A stretch of 64,000 nucleotides of DNA from assembly GCF_900104625.1 (NCBI RefSeq), contig NZ_FNVZ01000005.1, forward strand, positions 1,488,001-1,552,000, in the 5' to 3' direction. Positions within the stretch are counted from its first letter, which is position 1, and every line of letters starts with the position of its first letter. Below, in pieces: positions 6,261 through 16,375 of this stretch. Source of the stretch: Leptotrichia massiliensis. GTDB taxonomy: Bacteria > Fusobacteriota > Fusobacteriia > Fusobacteriales > Leptotrichiaceae. The position numbers and the translations under genes are program-made. Below the pieces are notes generated by a model that did not search any database, was not told where the DNA came from, and saw nothing but the letters and a program-made list of their open reading frames with translations.

Positions 6261-8042
6261 TTATTTAACTAACATAACTGTAGGAACACTAGGCACTCTA
6301 AATCCTTCTGAATGTCCAGGTGTCGAATTTCCTAACCATTCATAGATAAACTTAATCTGATCATCATAATGTCTTATACATTTATGAGATTCTGGATAAG
6401 TTCCTATTTTTTTAGCTGTTGCAGCTTTTCTTTGTTCTCTTGTGTTTTTTGGTTCAAAAACCGATGGTATACTGTGCATGTAACCTCCACCACTAAATCT
6501 TACGGCATTTTTTGCATCTCCTACAACTGTCTTATTATCTGAGCCTGTATATTGCATTACAGGTTTAGAATAAGCGATTAAAAAAGTTCCGTAAGGTGTA
6601 GCAAATGAGTTTCCAGCATCTTTTCCAGTTGTTACGAATGAAGAAGTTACTACATTCCAGTTATCTCCAGCTTTTTCTATAACCATTTCATTCTGACTGC
6701 CTCTGTCAACATAGATAAATCTTGTTATTTCTCCGTTAATTCCCGCATCTTTTAAATATTTTCTTGCAGCAGGCTTTAAATAATAAACGCCATTATCATA
6801 AGCATCTATTTTTACTTTTATGTATTTATCTGTCTCCTCTTCTATAACCATAATTGTTCTATCTGGAATGTTTATGTAGTCTTTAAAACTCTTATCAGTG
6901 TATCCATATTCACTTTGATTTGGACGGTTTCCAAATTTATCTCTATTTCCTGACTTGCTTCCGCCAAGAGGTATATAGTTATCTAAAACGTATAATTTTT
7001 TATTTGATGAAACTGCATTTTTTATAAATTTATTTGTTTTATCAACTTTTTTCATCATATCGTTCCAGTCAAATTCACGTTTTTCAACAGCTGATTTTGG
7101 AATATACCCAAGCTGATTATCAAAAAATACTTCATACCATTCATCTGATTTATTTCCAGTATTAGTTTTAACAATTCCTGTTGTTCTGTATTTATGAGAA
7201 TATGCTGCTGACTTTATGGCTTTAGCATTAGAATTTGGTTCTTTTCTTATGCTTGTCGCTGTTTTTACAAATACAAACTCATCCATTTCTCTTGGAGAAT
7301 GCTTATCATATTGAAAATTAAATGTCAAATTTTTTGGTCTTTGACTATTAAATTCCTTAACATATGAATACTGCCCTCTCAATGAATTTGTATTTTTACG
7401 TTCTTCTACTGTCTCTTTTATTTCTTTTTCTTTAGGTTCATCTTCTTTTTTTTCAATTACAGAATTTTGAGCCTTTTCCATATTAGATTGTTTTAAAATT
7501 TCTTCTGGCTTATTATTTTCTACGGCTGGGCTGTTTTTCTGATTTCCTTTAGAATCCTCTGTATTTTTTTTTTGCGAAACAGGTTTTTTGTCTGTTTCGT
7601 TAGTTTTAGTCTCTTTTGCTGGTAATACTATTTCTTGTTTTTTCTCTGGTTTTGGAGTCTGTGTTTTTTGATTTTGTGCAGACGGTACTCCGCCTTTTTT
7701 AGGATATTCGGCTATAAATCCTTTTATAAAGGTATCAAGTTTTGCTTCAAATTCAGATTTAGTTATTGTTTTTTCTACACTTTTTCCTTTTGTAAATTTA
7801 GCTTTTTCATTAAATACATATGGAGTAAATTTTAAATACACATTATTTCCTTCTACTGCATAATCCACATCTATTTTATCCTTAACTCCATCTCCATCTA
7901 AGTCAGGTTCGAGCGAAATCTGCTTCCATTCTAATTTTTTTGCTTCTTTTGGTGCTGAAAAAGTATTAGTTGATATTACAGAAAGTATTATCAATGCTAC
8001 TATTGAAAATTTTATTTTTTGTAAATTTATTTTATTTATCAT
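6261..8042 (-). CDS. Secreted L,D-transpeptidase-like (YkuD) protein with SH3 domain
   Basis: 593 aa. An N-terminal hydrophobic signal (residues about 9-29, ending NTFSA) is followed by a calcium-loop-like DLDGDGVKDKID near 48-58, a Lys/Glu/Pro-rich low-complexity linker (about 120-225) and an SH3b-like domain (about 250-320, VKTATSIRKEP… WYEVFF…GYIP). The C-terminal YkuD-like domain has YGTFLIAYSKP, GGGYMHSIP and ESHKCIRHYDDQ (about 554). The catalytic-type Cys and following Arg are present but the usual S-H-G-C reads S-H-K-C. YkuD enzymes make 3-3 peptidoglycan crosslinks or attach proteins; whether this variant is active is unknown. It is paralogous to the adjacent upstream gene, 37 bp away. 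Confidence 0.8.
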   Translation of the reverse strand: MINKINLQKIKFSIVALIILSVISTNTFSAPKEAKKLEWKQISLEPDLDGDGVKDKIDVDYAVEGNNVYLKFTPYVFNEKAKFTKGKSVEKTITKSEFEAKLDTFIKGFIAEYPKKGGVPSAQNQKTQTPKPEKKQEIVLPAKETKTNETDKKPVSQKKNTEDSKGNQKNSPAVENNKPEEILKQSNMEKAQNSVIEKKEDEPKEKEIKETVEERKNTNSLRGQYSYVKEFNSQRPKNLTFNFQYDKHSPREMDEFVFVKTATSIRKEPNSNAKAIKSAAYSHKYRTTGIVKTNTGNKSDEWYEVFFDNQLGYIPKSAVEKREFDWNDMMKKVDKTNKFIKNAVSSNKKLYVLDNYIPLGGSKSGNRDKFGNRPNQSEYGYTDKSFKDYINIPDRTIMVIEEETDKYIKVKIDAYDNGVYYLKPAARKYLKDAGINGEITRFIYVDRGSQNEMVIEKAGDNWNVVTSSFVTTGKDAGNSFATPYGTFLIAYSKPVMQYTGSDNKTVVGDAKNAVRFSGGGYMHSIPSVFEPKNTREQRKAATAKKIGTYPESHKCIRHYDDQIKFIYEWLGNSTPGHSEGFRVPSVPTVMLVK

Positions 8043-8079
8043 AAATTTATTTCTCCTTATTGTTTATTTTAAGGTTATC

Positions 8080-9729
8080 TTATAAAACTACTGCTATTAC
8101 AGGCTCTTCAGGTATCGTGTTATCTCTATCCTTGATTTTACTGTCTGCATTTATCCATCCAACAATAAATTCAATCTGATCATCAAAGTGTCTTACACAT
8201 TTGTGAGAATCTTTGTATGTTCCTATTTTATGAGCCGTTCCTGTATTCAATGTTGATCCTCTGAAATTAAGTCCTACAGGAATTCCATGCATATAACCTC
8301 CACCACTGAATCTTACTGCATATCTAGCACTTCCTCCGATAGTTAAGTCTGATCTTCCAGGAAGAGTTTTATCCCCTTCTCTTGCGTGTCTTGTAAATGT
8401 CATATACGGTCTTGTGAAAGCTACTAGGAATGCTCCATGTGGCGTTTCATAAGAACCCCACCCATCTTTTCCTGTCGTTACATACGAATATGTAACTACT
8501 TCATATTTCCCAGTTTCAGGATTTCTTTGGAAAAGTGCTTCAGTTTGACTATGTGGATCAATCGCAATAAATTTATTTACTTCATCTTTTATATTTTCTA
8601 CTTGTTTATAGGTTCCTTCTTTTTTCTCAATAAAGTAAGGTCCTCCATAAAATGGTGTTTCAATTTTTAACATATTATTTTCTTCACCAATTATTTTAAA
8701 AATTGTCTGGTCAGGAATATTAATAATTTCGCCTTCTTTTTTAGAATTTGCATAACCTATGATACTTTGATTATTTTTATTTCCAAATTTATCCTTTTCA
8801 CTTGGTTTATCACGCGATAAAGGTTTGTATTCTGTAATAATATATAATGCCTCTTTCCCTTTAATTGCTGTATCAATGAATTTATTTACAATCTCAATTT
8901 TTTTTATCATTTTATCCCAATAGAATCCTCTTGGCGAAACCATATCTTCGTTTCCAGCTATGAACCCTTTAACAGTTGTAGGATTTTCGGCAACAACCTT
9001 TCCATCCTTATCTTTATTAGTTTTTCTGCTTACATTTGTACTGGCTCTTTTTGTAAATTCTGTAAAATACCATTTTGTTTGGTTATTTGCAGCGTCTGAT
9101 ACCATATCAAATAATATTTCAGGTTTTTCACTAAAGCTAAGATGTGCCACAGCATTCCCATTTGGTGCTTCTAATAAACTTGATCCTTTTTTTATAAATA
9201 AAAAATTATTCGTATTATCTGGCGAATGATTAGTAAACTTCATTTTATCAAAAGTTATGTCACTATTTTTATTATCTCCATAAATTGTAATATATCTTGT
9301 TTCATTTGGTTGAATATTTTTAGAATATTCAGGATAATATTCCTTCACTTTATCAAACATTTGTTGCATTGCTTGAAGTTCCATAACATTAAATTTTTTA
9401 TCAAAAGCTATTTGATAAGTTAATATTTCTTTCCCACCTTGATTTGTGTAAATTGAAACAACTGCTCCTATCAAATTATCGACTACATTATAAGTTACAA
9501 CGACTTTTTCATTTATTCCATCGCTATTAAAATCATAATCAAATACATCTTTTTCCTGCCCTTTTACCGTAATATTTTCAGAATATTCCTTTGGTAAATT
9601 TAATGGCTCTGCACTTGCATTAAATGCTACAACTGTATTAATCAATGCTAGTGCTGCTATTTCCATTTTCTTCCATTTTTTAATTTTTTCTTTTCCAGCT
9701 TCCATAATACTATCCAATTTTTTTGTCAC
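8080..9729 (-). CDS. Secreted L,D-transpeptidase-like (YkuD) protein, paralogue
   Basis: 549 aa from GTG 9729, chosen because AGGAGGGG (9735-9742) lies 5 bp upstream; upstream ATGs at 9750 and 9777 overlap or precede this Shine-Dalgarno. An N-terminal signal segment (IAALALINTVVAFNASA) and a calcium-loop-like DFNSDGINEK (about 60) are followed by a degenerate SH3-like region and a C-terminal YkuD-like domain: YETPHGAFLVAFTRPY, FSGGGYMHGIP and DSHKCVRHFDDQ (about 510). It shares the S-H-K-C variant with its downstream paralogue but lacks the long charged linker. The two form one leftward operon and probably act on the cell wall. Confidence 0.8.
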   Translation of the reverse strand: MTKKLDSIMEAGKEKIKKWKKMEIAALALINTVVAFNASAEPLNLPKEYSENITVKGQEKDVFDYDFNSDGINEKVVVTYNVVDNLIGAVVSIYTNQGGKEILTYQIAFDKKFNVMELQAMQQMFDKVKEYYPEYSKNIQPNETRYITIYGDNKNSDITFDKMKFTNHSPDNTNNFLFIKKGSSLLEAPNGNAVAHLSFSEKPEILFDMVSDAANNQTKWYFTEFTKRASTNVSRKTNKDKDGKVVAENPTTVKGFIAGNEDMVSPRGFYWDKMIKKIEIVNKFIDTAIKGKEALYIITEYKPLSRDKPSEKDKFGNKNNQSIIGYANSKKEGEIINIPDQTIFKIIGEENNMLKIETPFYGGPYFIEKKEGTYKQVENIKDEVNKFIAIDPHSQTEALFQRNPETGKYEVVTYSYVTTGKDGWGSYETPHGAFLVAFTRPYMTFTRHAREGDKTLPGRSDLTIGGSARYAVRFSGGGYMHGIPVGLNFRGSTLNTGTAHKIGTYKDSHKCVRHFDDQIEFIVGWINADSKIKDRDNTIPEEPVIAVVL

Positions 9730-9864
9730 AATTTCCCCTCCTATATTCATCCTTTTTAAAACATTTCCACTCGTCAATCCAAAAGTTACTCACTTTTTTC
9801 ATTTTAATATCTCTCCATCCTTTTTTAAAATTTTTTTAAGTAGAAAATTTTAGTTTTCTCGTAT

Positions 9865-9873
9865 ATTATACCA
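9865..9873 (-). promoter_or_regulatory. Extended -10 promoter of the YkuD operon
   Basis: On the minus strand TGG-TATAAT (TATAAT at 9865-9870) is an extended -10 element about 135 bp before the GTG start. No good -35 box is visible, as is usual for extended -10 promoters. Confidence 0.5.
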
Positions 9874-9909
9874 TAATATCCCTAAAAAAGTAAAATATAA
9901 AATCAAATT

Positions 9910-11130
9910 CTATTTACAAAATTGTGGAAATTCTGCCTTTAACACTTCATAAAGCCTTTCCAGCATTTTCTTCAGATATTTCGTTGGCACAGCCAGATTT
10001 ACCCTCTCAAATCCATCTCCAGCCTTTCCAAATGTATATCCCTCACTAAAAAATATTTTTGATTTTTTATTCATAAATTCCTTGAGTTCTGTATTTTTAA
10101 GCCCCAATGCCCGAAAATCTAGCCATTGCAAATAAGTCCCTTGTATTAGTGATGCCTTCAAATCTACAAATCTTTCTTCAAAAAATTTATTTACCAATTT
10201 CTGATTTTTATCAATTAACAGTAAAAATTCATCTAACCATTCTTCTGACTCTGTATAAGCCAATTCACATGCCTTATATGCTAATGTTGAAAAAACATGC
10301 ATCGACATTTTTTCCATCTCTGCCTTGAATTTTTTACGTAGTTTCTCATTTTTGATAATTATATTTGAGATTCCTGATCCAGCTAGATTAAAACTCTTTG
10401 TAGGGGCAGTACACGTTATTGTAATTTCAGCAAGTTCCTCTGATAAAGTCTGAAAAACCGTATGTTTATGCCCAGCCATCACAATATCAAAATGAATCTC
10501 ATCAGAAATCACAATCAAATCATTCTCAACCGCAATTTTCCCAATCTTTTCCAATTCTTCCCTGCTCCACACAATCCCAAGGGGATTATGAGGACTGCAC
10601 AAAAGCAATATTTTATTATTTTTATCTTTTGCAAACTCTTCAAATTTTTCAAAATCAATAGAATACTTGACTTCGCCATTCTCATTTTTACTCTCAACTA
10701 ATCCACAATCCACCAATTTTCTCTTATTTGAAGTAATTGCACTATAAAACGGATAATAAACAGGCGTAAATGTAATCACACCTTCATTTTCCTTCGCAAA
10801 AGCCTTAATCGCGACATATATAGCTGAAACCACTCCAGGAGTACACAAAATCCAGTCTTTTTTCACCTTAAAACCGTGCCTTCTCTCCATCCATCCTATA
10901 ACAGCCTTATAATATTTCGGATAAGTCCCCGAATACCCCAAAACCGCTTCATCAATATACTTTTTCAGTCCTCCCGTTATCTCAGTAGCAATCTTTAACT
11001 CCATATCCGCCACAGAAAACGGAACAATATCGTCTTCCAGCTCTGGAAGCACTTCATACATCTGCTCCCATTTGTACGAGCCTTGCCCTTTTCTGCTTAG
11101 GATTGTTTCAAAATCATATTTTTTTGACAT
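9910..11130 (-). CDS. patB: PatB/MalY-type C-S lyase (PLP aminotransferase fold)
   Basis: 406 aa, fold-type I PLP enzyme of the MalY/PatB cystathionine beta-lyase group. Landmarks are N-terminal DFETILSRKGQGSYKWEQM and VPFSVADMELK (family N-terminus), SSxHNP-type LLCSPHNPLGIVWSREEL, the PLP-phosphate and aspartate region VISDEIHFDIVM, and the Schiff-base lysine in APTKSFNLAG. The reaction is beta-elimination of cystathionine or cysteine to pyruvate, ammonia and thiol or sulfide. In oral anaerobes these enzymes release H2S, which is inference here. It is 25 bp downstream of the STAND gene in the same direction. Confidence 0.88.
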   Translation of the reverse strand: MSKKYDFETILSRKGQGSYKWEQMYEVLPELEDDIVPFSVADMELKIATEITGGLKKYIDEAVLGYSGTYPKYYKAVIGWMERRHGFKVKKDWILCTPGVVSAIYVAIKAFAKENEGVITFTPVYYPFYSAITSNKRKLVDCGLVESKNENGEVKYSIDFEKFEEFAKDKNNKILLLCSPHNPLGIVWSREELEKIGKIAVENDLIVISDEIHFDIVMAGHKHTVFQTLSEELAEITITCTAPTKSFNLAGSGISNIIIKNEKLRKKFKAEMEKMSMHVFSTLAYKACELAYTESEEWLDEFLLLIDKNQKLVNKFFEERFVDLKASLIQGTYLQWLDFRALGLKNTELKEFMNKKSKIFFSEGYTFGKAGDGFERVNLAVPTKYLKKMLERLYEVLKAEFPQFCK

Positions 11131-11155
11131 TTTCTAACCTTTCATATTCTAGAAT

Positions 11156-13891
11156 TTATAAGTTTTTTTCAAATAATTCTATAATTTTTTCTTTTTCCTG
11201 ATTATGTTCTAACTCTTGTCTAAATATTTTATTAAACAATTCTTCGAATTTACTAATCTCCACTTTTTTTATATCTTTTTTTTCAAATATTATGTTGAAT
11301 TCTTTGATTATTAATTTTAGACATTTCAAGTCTTCAATTTCTATATTAAAATTATAAAATTGTTCTTCAAGAAATTTTTCTAAAATTATATTTTTCTGAT
11401 TTTCTTTAAATATTTCATAAGAAAAATTAAAAATATCTTCTAAATGAGACTGATCTATTTTTTTTAAGTTCTCAAAATTACTACAATATACATTCTCTAT
11501 TTCATTTTTCTCTATACTATATTCTTTAAATAAATTATAACAGTAAGCTATACTTTCTTCTATTTCATCCTTTGATATTTTTATACCCCAAACCTCGTTT
11601 ATATGTTCTATTAAATTTTTTATACATTCTTCTTGAGAATCTGAAATTGAAATTTCCATATTTTTATAATCATCATCTGAAATTAATTCTTCTATTTCTT
11701 TATTGTTTTTTATTATTTTTTCTAAATCATTTTGTATTTTTAAGATAATCTCTTTTTCTTGATTTTTCAAATAAATCTGTACTTCTTTATTTTTTAGAAT
11801 ATTTTGGAGCTCTTCGTTATTCCAGTTATAGTTATAAATTTTATCCAATAAATCCCAAATCTCTTCTCTTTCTTCTTCTATGTATTGTTCTATTTTTTCT
11901 CCTAATTCATTTTCAATATGAGACAACATAATATCTTTTATATCTATAAATTCTATATTAATTTTTTCTCTTTTTAGAAAATCTAAAATTTGAATATACT
12001 CTTCTAATTCTATATCATCTAATAAAAATCTTTTAAATTCATCTTTTTCTCTATGAATTACTAGTAAAAATTCTTTTTTTAAATTATAAAATTTATAAAG
12101 TGCAAAAAATTTTTCTCCTATCAGCTCATAATCAAATAAAAATTTTTTATATTTAACTATAAGTCTTTTTACCTTTTTTTCTATATCTTTATTTTTTACT
12201 TCATACTCTATAATTTTTCTTAAATATTCTTCTTCTATAAAATTATTATCATCATAGATTGTTTTTAATTCCAAGAATTCCTTATTCATTAATATTTCTT
12301 CTATAAGTTCTTTTATTTTTGAGGTATTTTTTACTTCTTCAAATGTCAAAATTTTTAACACCTGCTCTATATACATTGAATTTTCAATAATATCAGAACA
12401 TTCATTTAAGTTATTTTTTAATTCATTTTTAAAAAAATCGTTAACAGAAGGATTTAAAACTGATATTAAAGTCCTGTTATCATGTAATTTTACTGTTATT
12501 AGCGAATCTATTAATTTTTTCAATGATTTCTCGAAAAAATTTAAAGTAGTGTCTTTATTTCGAGCTGTTAATCTTTTATTGACTGCATCTTTTAATATTC
12601 TTTCTTCTATACCATAATTTGTAAGAGAATATAATGTAAACAAAAAAATTCTATCTTCTTCATTCATTTTTTTAAACTGACTTTTCCAAATTTGACTCGG
12701 ATTTTCTAAATTTTTCAAAAACTCTTTTATATATTTTTTAGGTTCTTTAAATCTATTATTTATTGTCATATATTCAATAATCCGAGGGTTATAATTTTTA
12801 TGTTCTATAATTTTAAAATAATTTTCATCTCTTTTTATTTCTTCAAAAAAATCATTTCCCATTCCAGAAAAATATAAATGATTGTATAAAATTTTAGCTT
12901 TATCTAAATAAGAAATTTCATTGGTATCTACTAAAATTCTTTTGTTTTCTTCTTCAGTTATAAAATCATTAAATTTATTTTCTTCTTCCTTAGCTTCATT
13001 TAAAATTATTATTCTGCTATTTAAAATCATTTTTGTATTTTTATAATTTTTTTTAATATTTTTTACTGTTGAATACACTTCTTTAATTTTTTTATTATCT
13101 AATTCCAAATAATGCTGTCCTAAAAAATCATCTAATAAAATTAATTGTTTTTCTTCTTTATTTAACGATAAACTTTGTTTTATTTTTGAAATATCATTAA
13201 TACTTGAAATTTTTATTTTATAGCCTTCTGCTATATAATTTAATACTAACATCTTAGATAAAGTAGTTTTTCCAGTTCCAGGATTACCAGTAATTATTAC
13301 TAAATTTTCTTTATTTAATATTTTTAATATTTTTTCATAAAAATCTGTTTTTACAAATTTACGACTCTCCTCTTCAATTTCACACATAAACATTTCTTCA
13401 TCAAATAAAATATCTCTACTTTGTATTAGCTCAAATACATTAGTAGAAAAAAGCCATAGTTTATAATGTTTTTTTAAAATATCTATATTTTGAGGGTCAT
13501 CTAAAAACCTATTTATATCTTCATAAGATATTATGTGAGAAATATCTTTCATGAAATTCTCACCTATAATTTCAATTATTTCTATTTTATTATTTTTACT
13601 AAGTTTTAAACTTGTTATCAAATAATAATTTTTGGGATTAATATTTTGAACCTTTTCTTTTTCATTATTCATTACTTTTTTTAAATCTGAAAATTTTGAT
13701 CCTATATAATGTTTAGCTTGTATCATTACTTTAGGACTATCAATTTCTAAACTACAAATATCAATTCCACGATCTTTTCCAGCTTTAAATGTAAAAAGTT
13801 CTGTATCTAGCCCTAACTTTTTCTTCATAATATCTCGACACAATAATTCAAAATCATAACTACTTAAATTATTTAAATTAAAGTTCTCCAC
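11156..13891 (-). CDS. Mrr-type nuclease fused to STAND NTPase; candidate anti-phage protein
   Basis: 911 aa. Residues 1-120 form a restriction-endonuclease (Mrr-like PD-(D/E)xK) domain: DFELLCRDIMKKK (Glu), KAGKDRGIDI (catalytic Asp about 43) and KVMIQAKHY (Q-x-K about 57-59). A P-loop follows: Walker A ITGNPGTGKTTLS (about 198-210) and Walker B LILLDDFLGQHYLE (about 248-260), whose DDFLG is typical of the nSTAND3 group. The remaining ~500 residues are a charged, helical-repeat-like region without a recognised family, suited to target sensing. STAND proteins with an N-terminal nuclease resemble Avs-type defence proteins, which recognise a phage protein and then degrade DNA. Gene composition is even more AT-rich than neighbours, hinting at acquisition. 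It is set in line between the flavoprotein gene and patB. Confidence 0.85.
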   Translation of the reverse strand: MENFNLNNLSSYDFELLCRDIMKKKLGLDTELFTFKAGKDRGIDICSLEIDSPKVMIQAKHYIGSKFSDLKKVMNNEKEKVQNINPKNYYLITSLKLSKNNKIEIIEIIGENFMKDISHIISYEDINRFLDDPQNIDILKKHYKLWLFSTNVFELIQSRDILFDEEMFMCEIEEESRKFVKTDFYEKILKILNKENLVIITGNPGTGKTTLSKMLVLNYIAEGYKIKISSINDISKIKQSLSLNKEEKQLILLDDFLGQHYLELDNKKIKEVYSTVKNIKKNYKNTKMILNSRIIILNEAKEEENKFNDFITEEENKRILVDTNEISYLDKAKILYNHLYFSGMGNDFFEEIKRDENYFKIIEHKNYNPRIIEYMTINNRFKEPKKYIKEFLKNLENPSQIWKSQFKKMNEEDRIFLFTLYSLTNYGIEERILKDAVNKRLTARNKDTTLNFFEKSLKKLIDSLITVKLHDNRTLISVLNPSVNDFFKNELKNNLNECSDIIENSMYIEQVLKILTFEEVKNTSKIKELIEEILMNKEFLELKTIYDDNNFIEEEYLRKIIEYEVKNKDIEKKVKRLIVKYKKFLFDYELIGEKFFALYKFYNLKKEFLLVIHREKDEFKRFLLDDIELEEYIQILDFLKREKINIEFIDIKDIMLSHIENELGEKIEQYIEEEREEIWDLLDKIYNYNWNNEELQNILKNKEVQIYLKNQEKEIILKIQNDLEKIIKNNKEIEELISDDDYKNMEISISDSQEECIKNLIEHINEVWGIKISKDEIEESIAYCYNLFKEYSIEKNEIENVYCSNFENLKKIDQSHLEDIFNFSYEIFKENQKNIILEKFLEEQFYNFNIEIEDLKCLKLIIKEFNIIFEKKDIKKVEISKFEELFNKIFRQELEHNQEKEKIIELFEKNL

Positions 13892-13927
13892 TTTTTATTC
13901 CTTTCAATCTCTTATATAAAGTTTTAC

Positions 13928-14422
13928 TCACTCATGCTGCTTACAACTCATCTCCTCAACCACAAGTTTAAACACACAAACCGCTTTCAACATTTGCTCG
14001 TCAAACTCCCATTCTGTTTTTCCAGTATTATGTTTCATCAATTCGAGCAGTGCCTTCATTTTTTCCTGTGAATCTTCAATAATCTCAACTTTCCCATTTC
14101 CAATCACACTTTGGAATCTCGTAGTGTAATCACAGGCTTTATCACCTTTTGTGTAAATTTTGTGATTTGTGTCAAGTTCAAATCCTACGTAGTTATTTTG
14201 TTTTATTATATCAAGTTTTCTCCCTGTTCTTGCACCGTGAAAGTAAAATGTATAGTTTCCATTTTCTTCGGTAAAGCCAAAATTTAGTGGTACAATGTAG
14301 ACTTTTCCCTTGTCATTTAAGCCAAGACGGCAACAGTCACAGGCTTTTATAATTTCTTTTATTTTTTCATTGTCTGTAATTTCTCTGTCCCGTCTTCGCA
14401 TTTTTACTTTTGTATTTCCCAT
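13928..14422 (-). CDS. Pyridoxamine 5'-phosphate oxidase-like flavoprotein (NimA-like)
   Basis: 164 aa, split-barrel flavin-binding fold. Landmarks are the N-terminal MRRRDREITDNEKIKEIIKACDCCRLGL, then YIVPLNFGF, YFHGARTGRKLDIIKQNNYVGFEL and TRFQSVIGNGKVEII. This is the family that includes 5-nitroimidazole reductase NimA; substrate here cannot be told. AAAGGAT precedes the start. It lies 15 bp after fhs in the same direction, so is probably co-transcribed. Confidence 0.82.
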   Translation of the reverse strand: MGNTKVKMRRRDREITDNEKIKEIIKACDCCRLGLNDKGKVYIVPLNFGFTEENGNYTFYFHGARTGRKLDIIKQNNYVGFELDTNHKIYTKGDKACDYTTRFQSVIGNGKVEIIEDSQEKMKALLELMKHNTGKTEWEFDEQMLKAVCVFKLVVEEMSCKQHE

Positions 14423-14437
14423 TTTTGTATCCTTTTT

Positions 14438-16108
14438 CTAAAATAATCCTGAAATTACTCCATTTTCATCAATGTCAATTAACTCTGCCGCTGGCTTTCT
14501 CGGTAATCCCGGCATATCTATAATTTCTCCAGCCATTGCTACTAAGAATCCTGCTCCAGCTGATAGTCTTACTTCATTGATTGTAATTGTGAAGCCTGTT
14601 GGTCGTCCTAGCAGATTTGGGTTGTCTGACAATGATTTTTGTGTTTTTGAGATACATATTGGCAATTTGTCGTAGCCGTTTTCTACGTATTTTTTAATAT
14701 TGTTAAGTGCTTTTGGTGCAAAGTTCACTCCATCTGCTCCGTAAATTTCTTTTGCAATTTTTTCAATTTTTTCCTGAATTGACAAGTTCAAATCATAAAG
14801 TGGAGTGTATTTTTTATCTGATTTTTCATTCTTTTCAATGGCGTTCATAACTTTTTCCACAAGCTCTTTTCCACCTTCTCCACCTTTTTCCCAGATTTCG
14901 CAGTTAGCAACTTCCACGTCCATTTTTGCACAGAAGTCTTTTATCACTTGAATTTCAGCATCAGTATCAGTTATAAATTTGTTAATTGCCACAACAACTG
15001 GCAAATTGTACTTTTGCATGCTTTCAATATGTTTTTCAAGGTTTACAAGCCCTTTTGTCAATGTTTCAATATTTTCCGACTTCAAATCCTTGTCTCCGCC
15101 GTGATGCTTTAACGCACGAACTGTCGCAACGATTACAATAACATTTGGCTCCAAGTTCCCAAGCCTAGCTTTTATATCCAAAAATTTCTCAGCCCCCAAA
15201 TCAGCCGCAAATCCAGCTTCCGTAACCACATAGTCAGACAATTTCAATGCCATTTTTGTAGCCAGCAACGAATTACATCCATGTGCAATATTTGCAAAAG
15301 GCCCACCATGAATAAATACAGGCGTGTTTTCCAAAGTCTGTACCAAATTAGGCTTTATCGCATCTTTTAGTAGTGCCGCTACTGCTCCTTGAATATTAAG
15401 CTGCTTAACTTTGAGCATTTCTCCTTTTCTGTTGTACGCAAAAACTATTTCCCCAATTCTTTCCTTCAAGTCAGTAATAGAGTCAGCAAGACAGAAAATC
15501 GCCATAATTTCTGAAGCAACTGTTATCTGAAACGAATTTTCACGAGGCACGCCATTCACTTTTGGTCCAAGCCCAACAACAATACTTCTCAAATTTCTGT
15601 CATTCATATCAAGCACACGTTTAAAAGTAATATTATTCACATCAATATCAAGTTCATTTCCAAAATGTATATGATTGTCAATACACGCAGAAATCAAGTT
15701 ATGTGCAGCCGAAATTGCATGAATATCCCCTGTAAAATGTAAATTTATCTCTTCCATAGGCACCACTTGCGACATTCCACCACCGGCAGCTCCACCTTTC
15801 ATACCAAACACAGGTCCCAAAGACGGCTCCCTAAGTGCCGCAATCGATTTATACCCAAACTTGTTCAACGCCTGAGTCAATCCAACAGTAACAGTAGACT
15901 TCCCTTCCCCCGGAGGCGTAGGAGTAACAGCCGTCATCAAAATCAATTTCCCATCTTTTTTCCCTGCATTTTTCTTCAATACTTCCAAACTAACCTTAGC
16001 CTTATACTTCCCGTACGTCTCAAAATCATCCTCTGTAAGTCCAATACTTTCTGCAATCTCACCGATTTTTTTCAATTTCGCATTTTGAGCAATTTCAATA
16101 TCCGTCAT
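14438..16108 (-). CDS. fhs: Formate-tetrahydrofolate ligase
   Basis: 556 aa, full family length. The ATP-binding loop is [16 protein letters not shown] (about 63-78), followed by the conserved [19 protein letters not shown] and the Asp/His-rich [12 protein letters not shown]. The cytosolic enzyme condenses formate with THF using ATP to give 10-formyl-THF for purine and fMet synthesis. Start is supported by AGGAGG. It begins a leftward run (fhs, NimA-like, STAND, patB). Confidence 0.97.
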   Translation of the reverse strand: MTDIEIAQNAKLKKIGEIAESIGLTEDDFETYGKYKAKVSLEVLKKNAGKKDGKLILMTAVTPTPPGEGKSTVTVGLTQALNKFGYKSIAALREPSLGPVFGMKGGAAGGGMSQVVPMEEINLHFTGDIHAISAAHNLISACIDNHIHFGNELDIDVNNITFKRVLDMNDRNLRSIVVGLGPKVNGVPRENSFQITVASEIMAIFCLADSITDLKERIGEIVFAYNRKGEMLKVKQLNIQGAVAALLKDAIKPNLVQTLENTPVFIHGGPFANIAHGCNSLLATKMALKLSDYVVTEAGFAADLGAEKFLDIKARLGNLEPNVIVIVATVRALKHHGGDKDLKSENIETLTKGLVNLEKHIESMQKYNLPVVVAINKFITDTDAEIQVIKDFCAKMDVEVANCEIWEKGGEGGKELVEKVMNAIEKNEKSDKKYTPLYDLNLSIQEKIEKIAKEIYGADGVNFAPKALNNIKKYVENGYDKLPICISKTQKSLSDNPNLLGRPTGFTITINEVRLSAGAGFLVAMAGEIIDMPGLPRKPAAELIDIDENGVISGLF

Positions 16109-16142
16109 CCTAACATCCTCCTGTATTTTTTATTATTTATAT

Positions 16143-16186
16143 AAAAATCGAAAAAGTCATGTTAATTAAAAGACTTTTCCGATATT
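16143..16186 (-). terminator. Terminator downstream of polC
   Basis: Arms at 16147-16158 and 16172-16183 (12 bp, one mismatch, core AAAAGTC/GACTTTT) form a hairpin; on the minus strand it is followed by a TTTTTAT tract. It ends polC transcription before fhs. The rest of the 16109-16375 gap shows no gene. Confidence 0.7.
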
Positions 16187-16375
16187 CATTTATAATTTGT
16201 TCATTTTTTATAACTTTTTCTTTAGAAATTCATATTAGTTCTTAACTTCTACAAGTGAAACTATTTTTCTAAACCAATTTACAATTCTAAATAACATCAT
16301 CTTCTCGTAAATACATCATATTATATCTTTTTATAATTGTCAATATTGAAAATAGAGATAATTTTGTATTATTTT

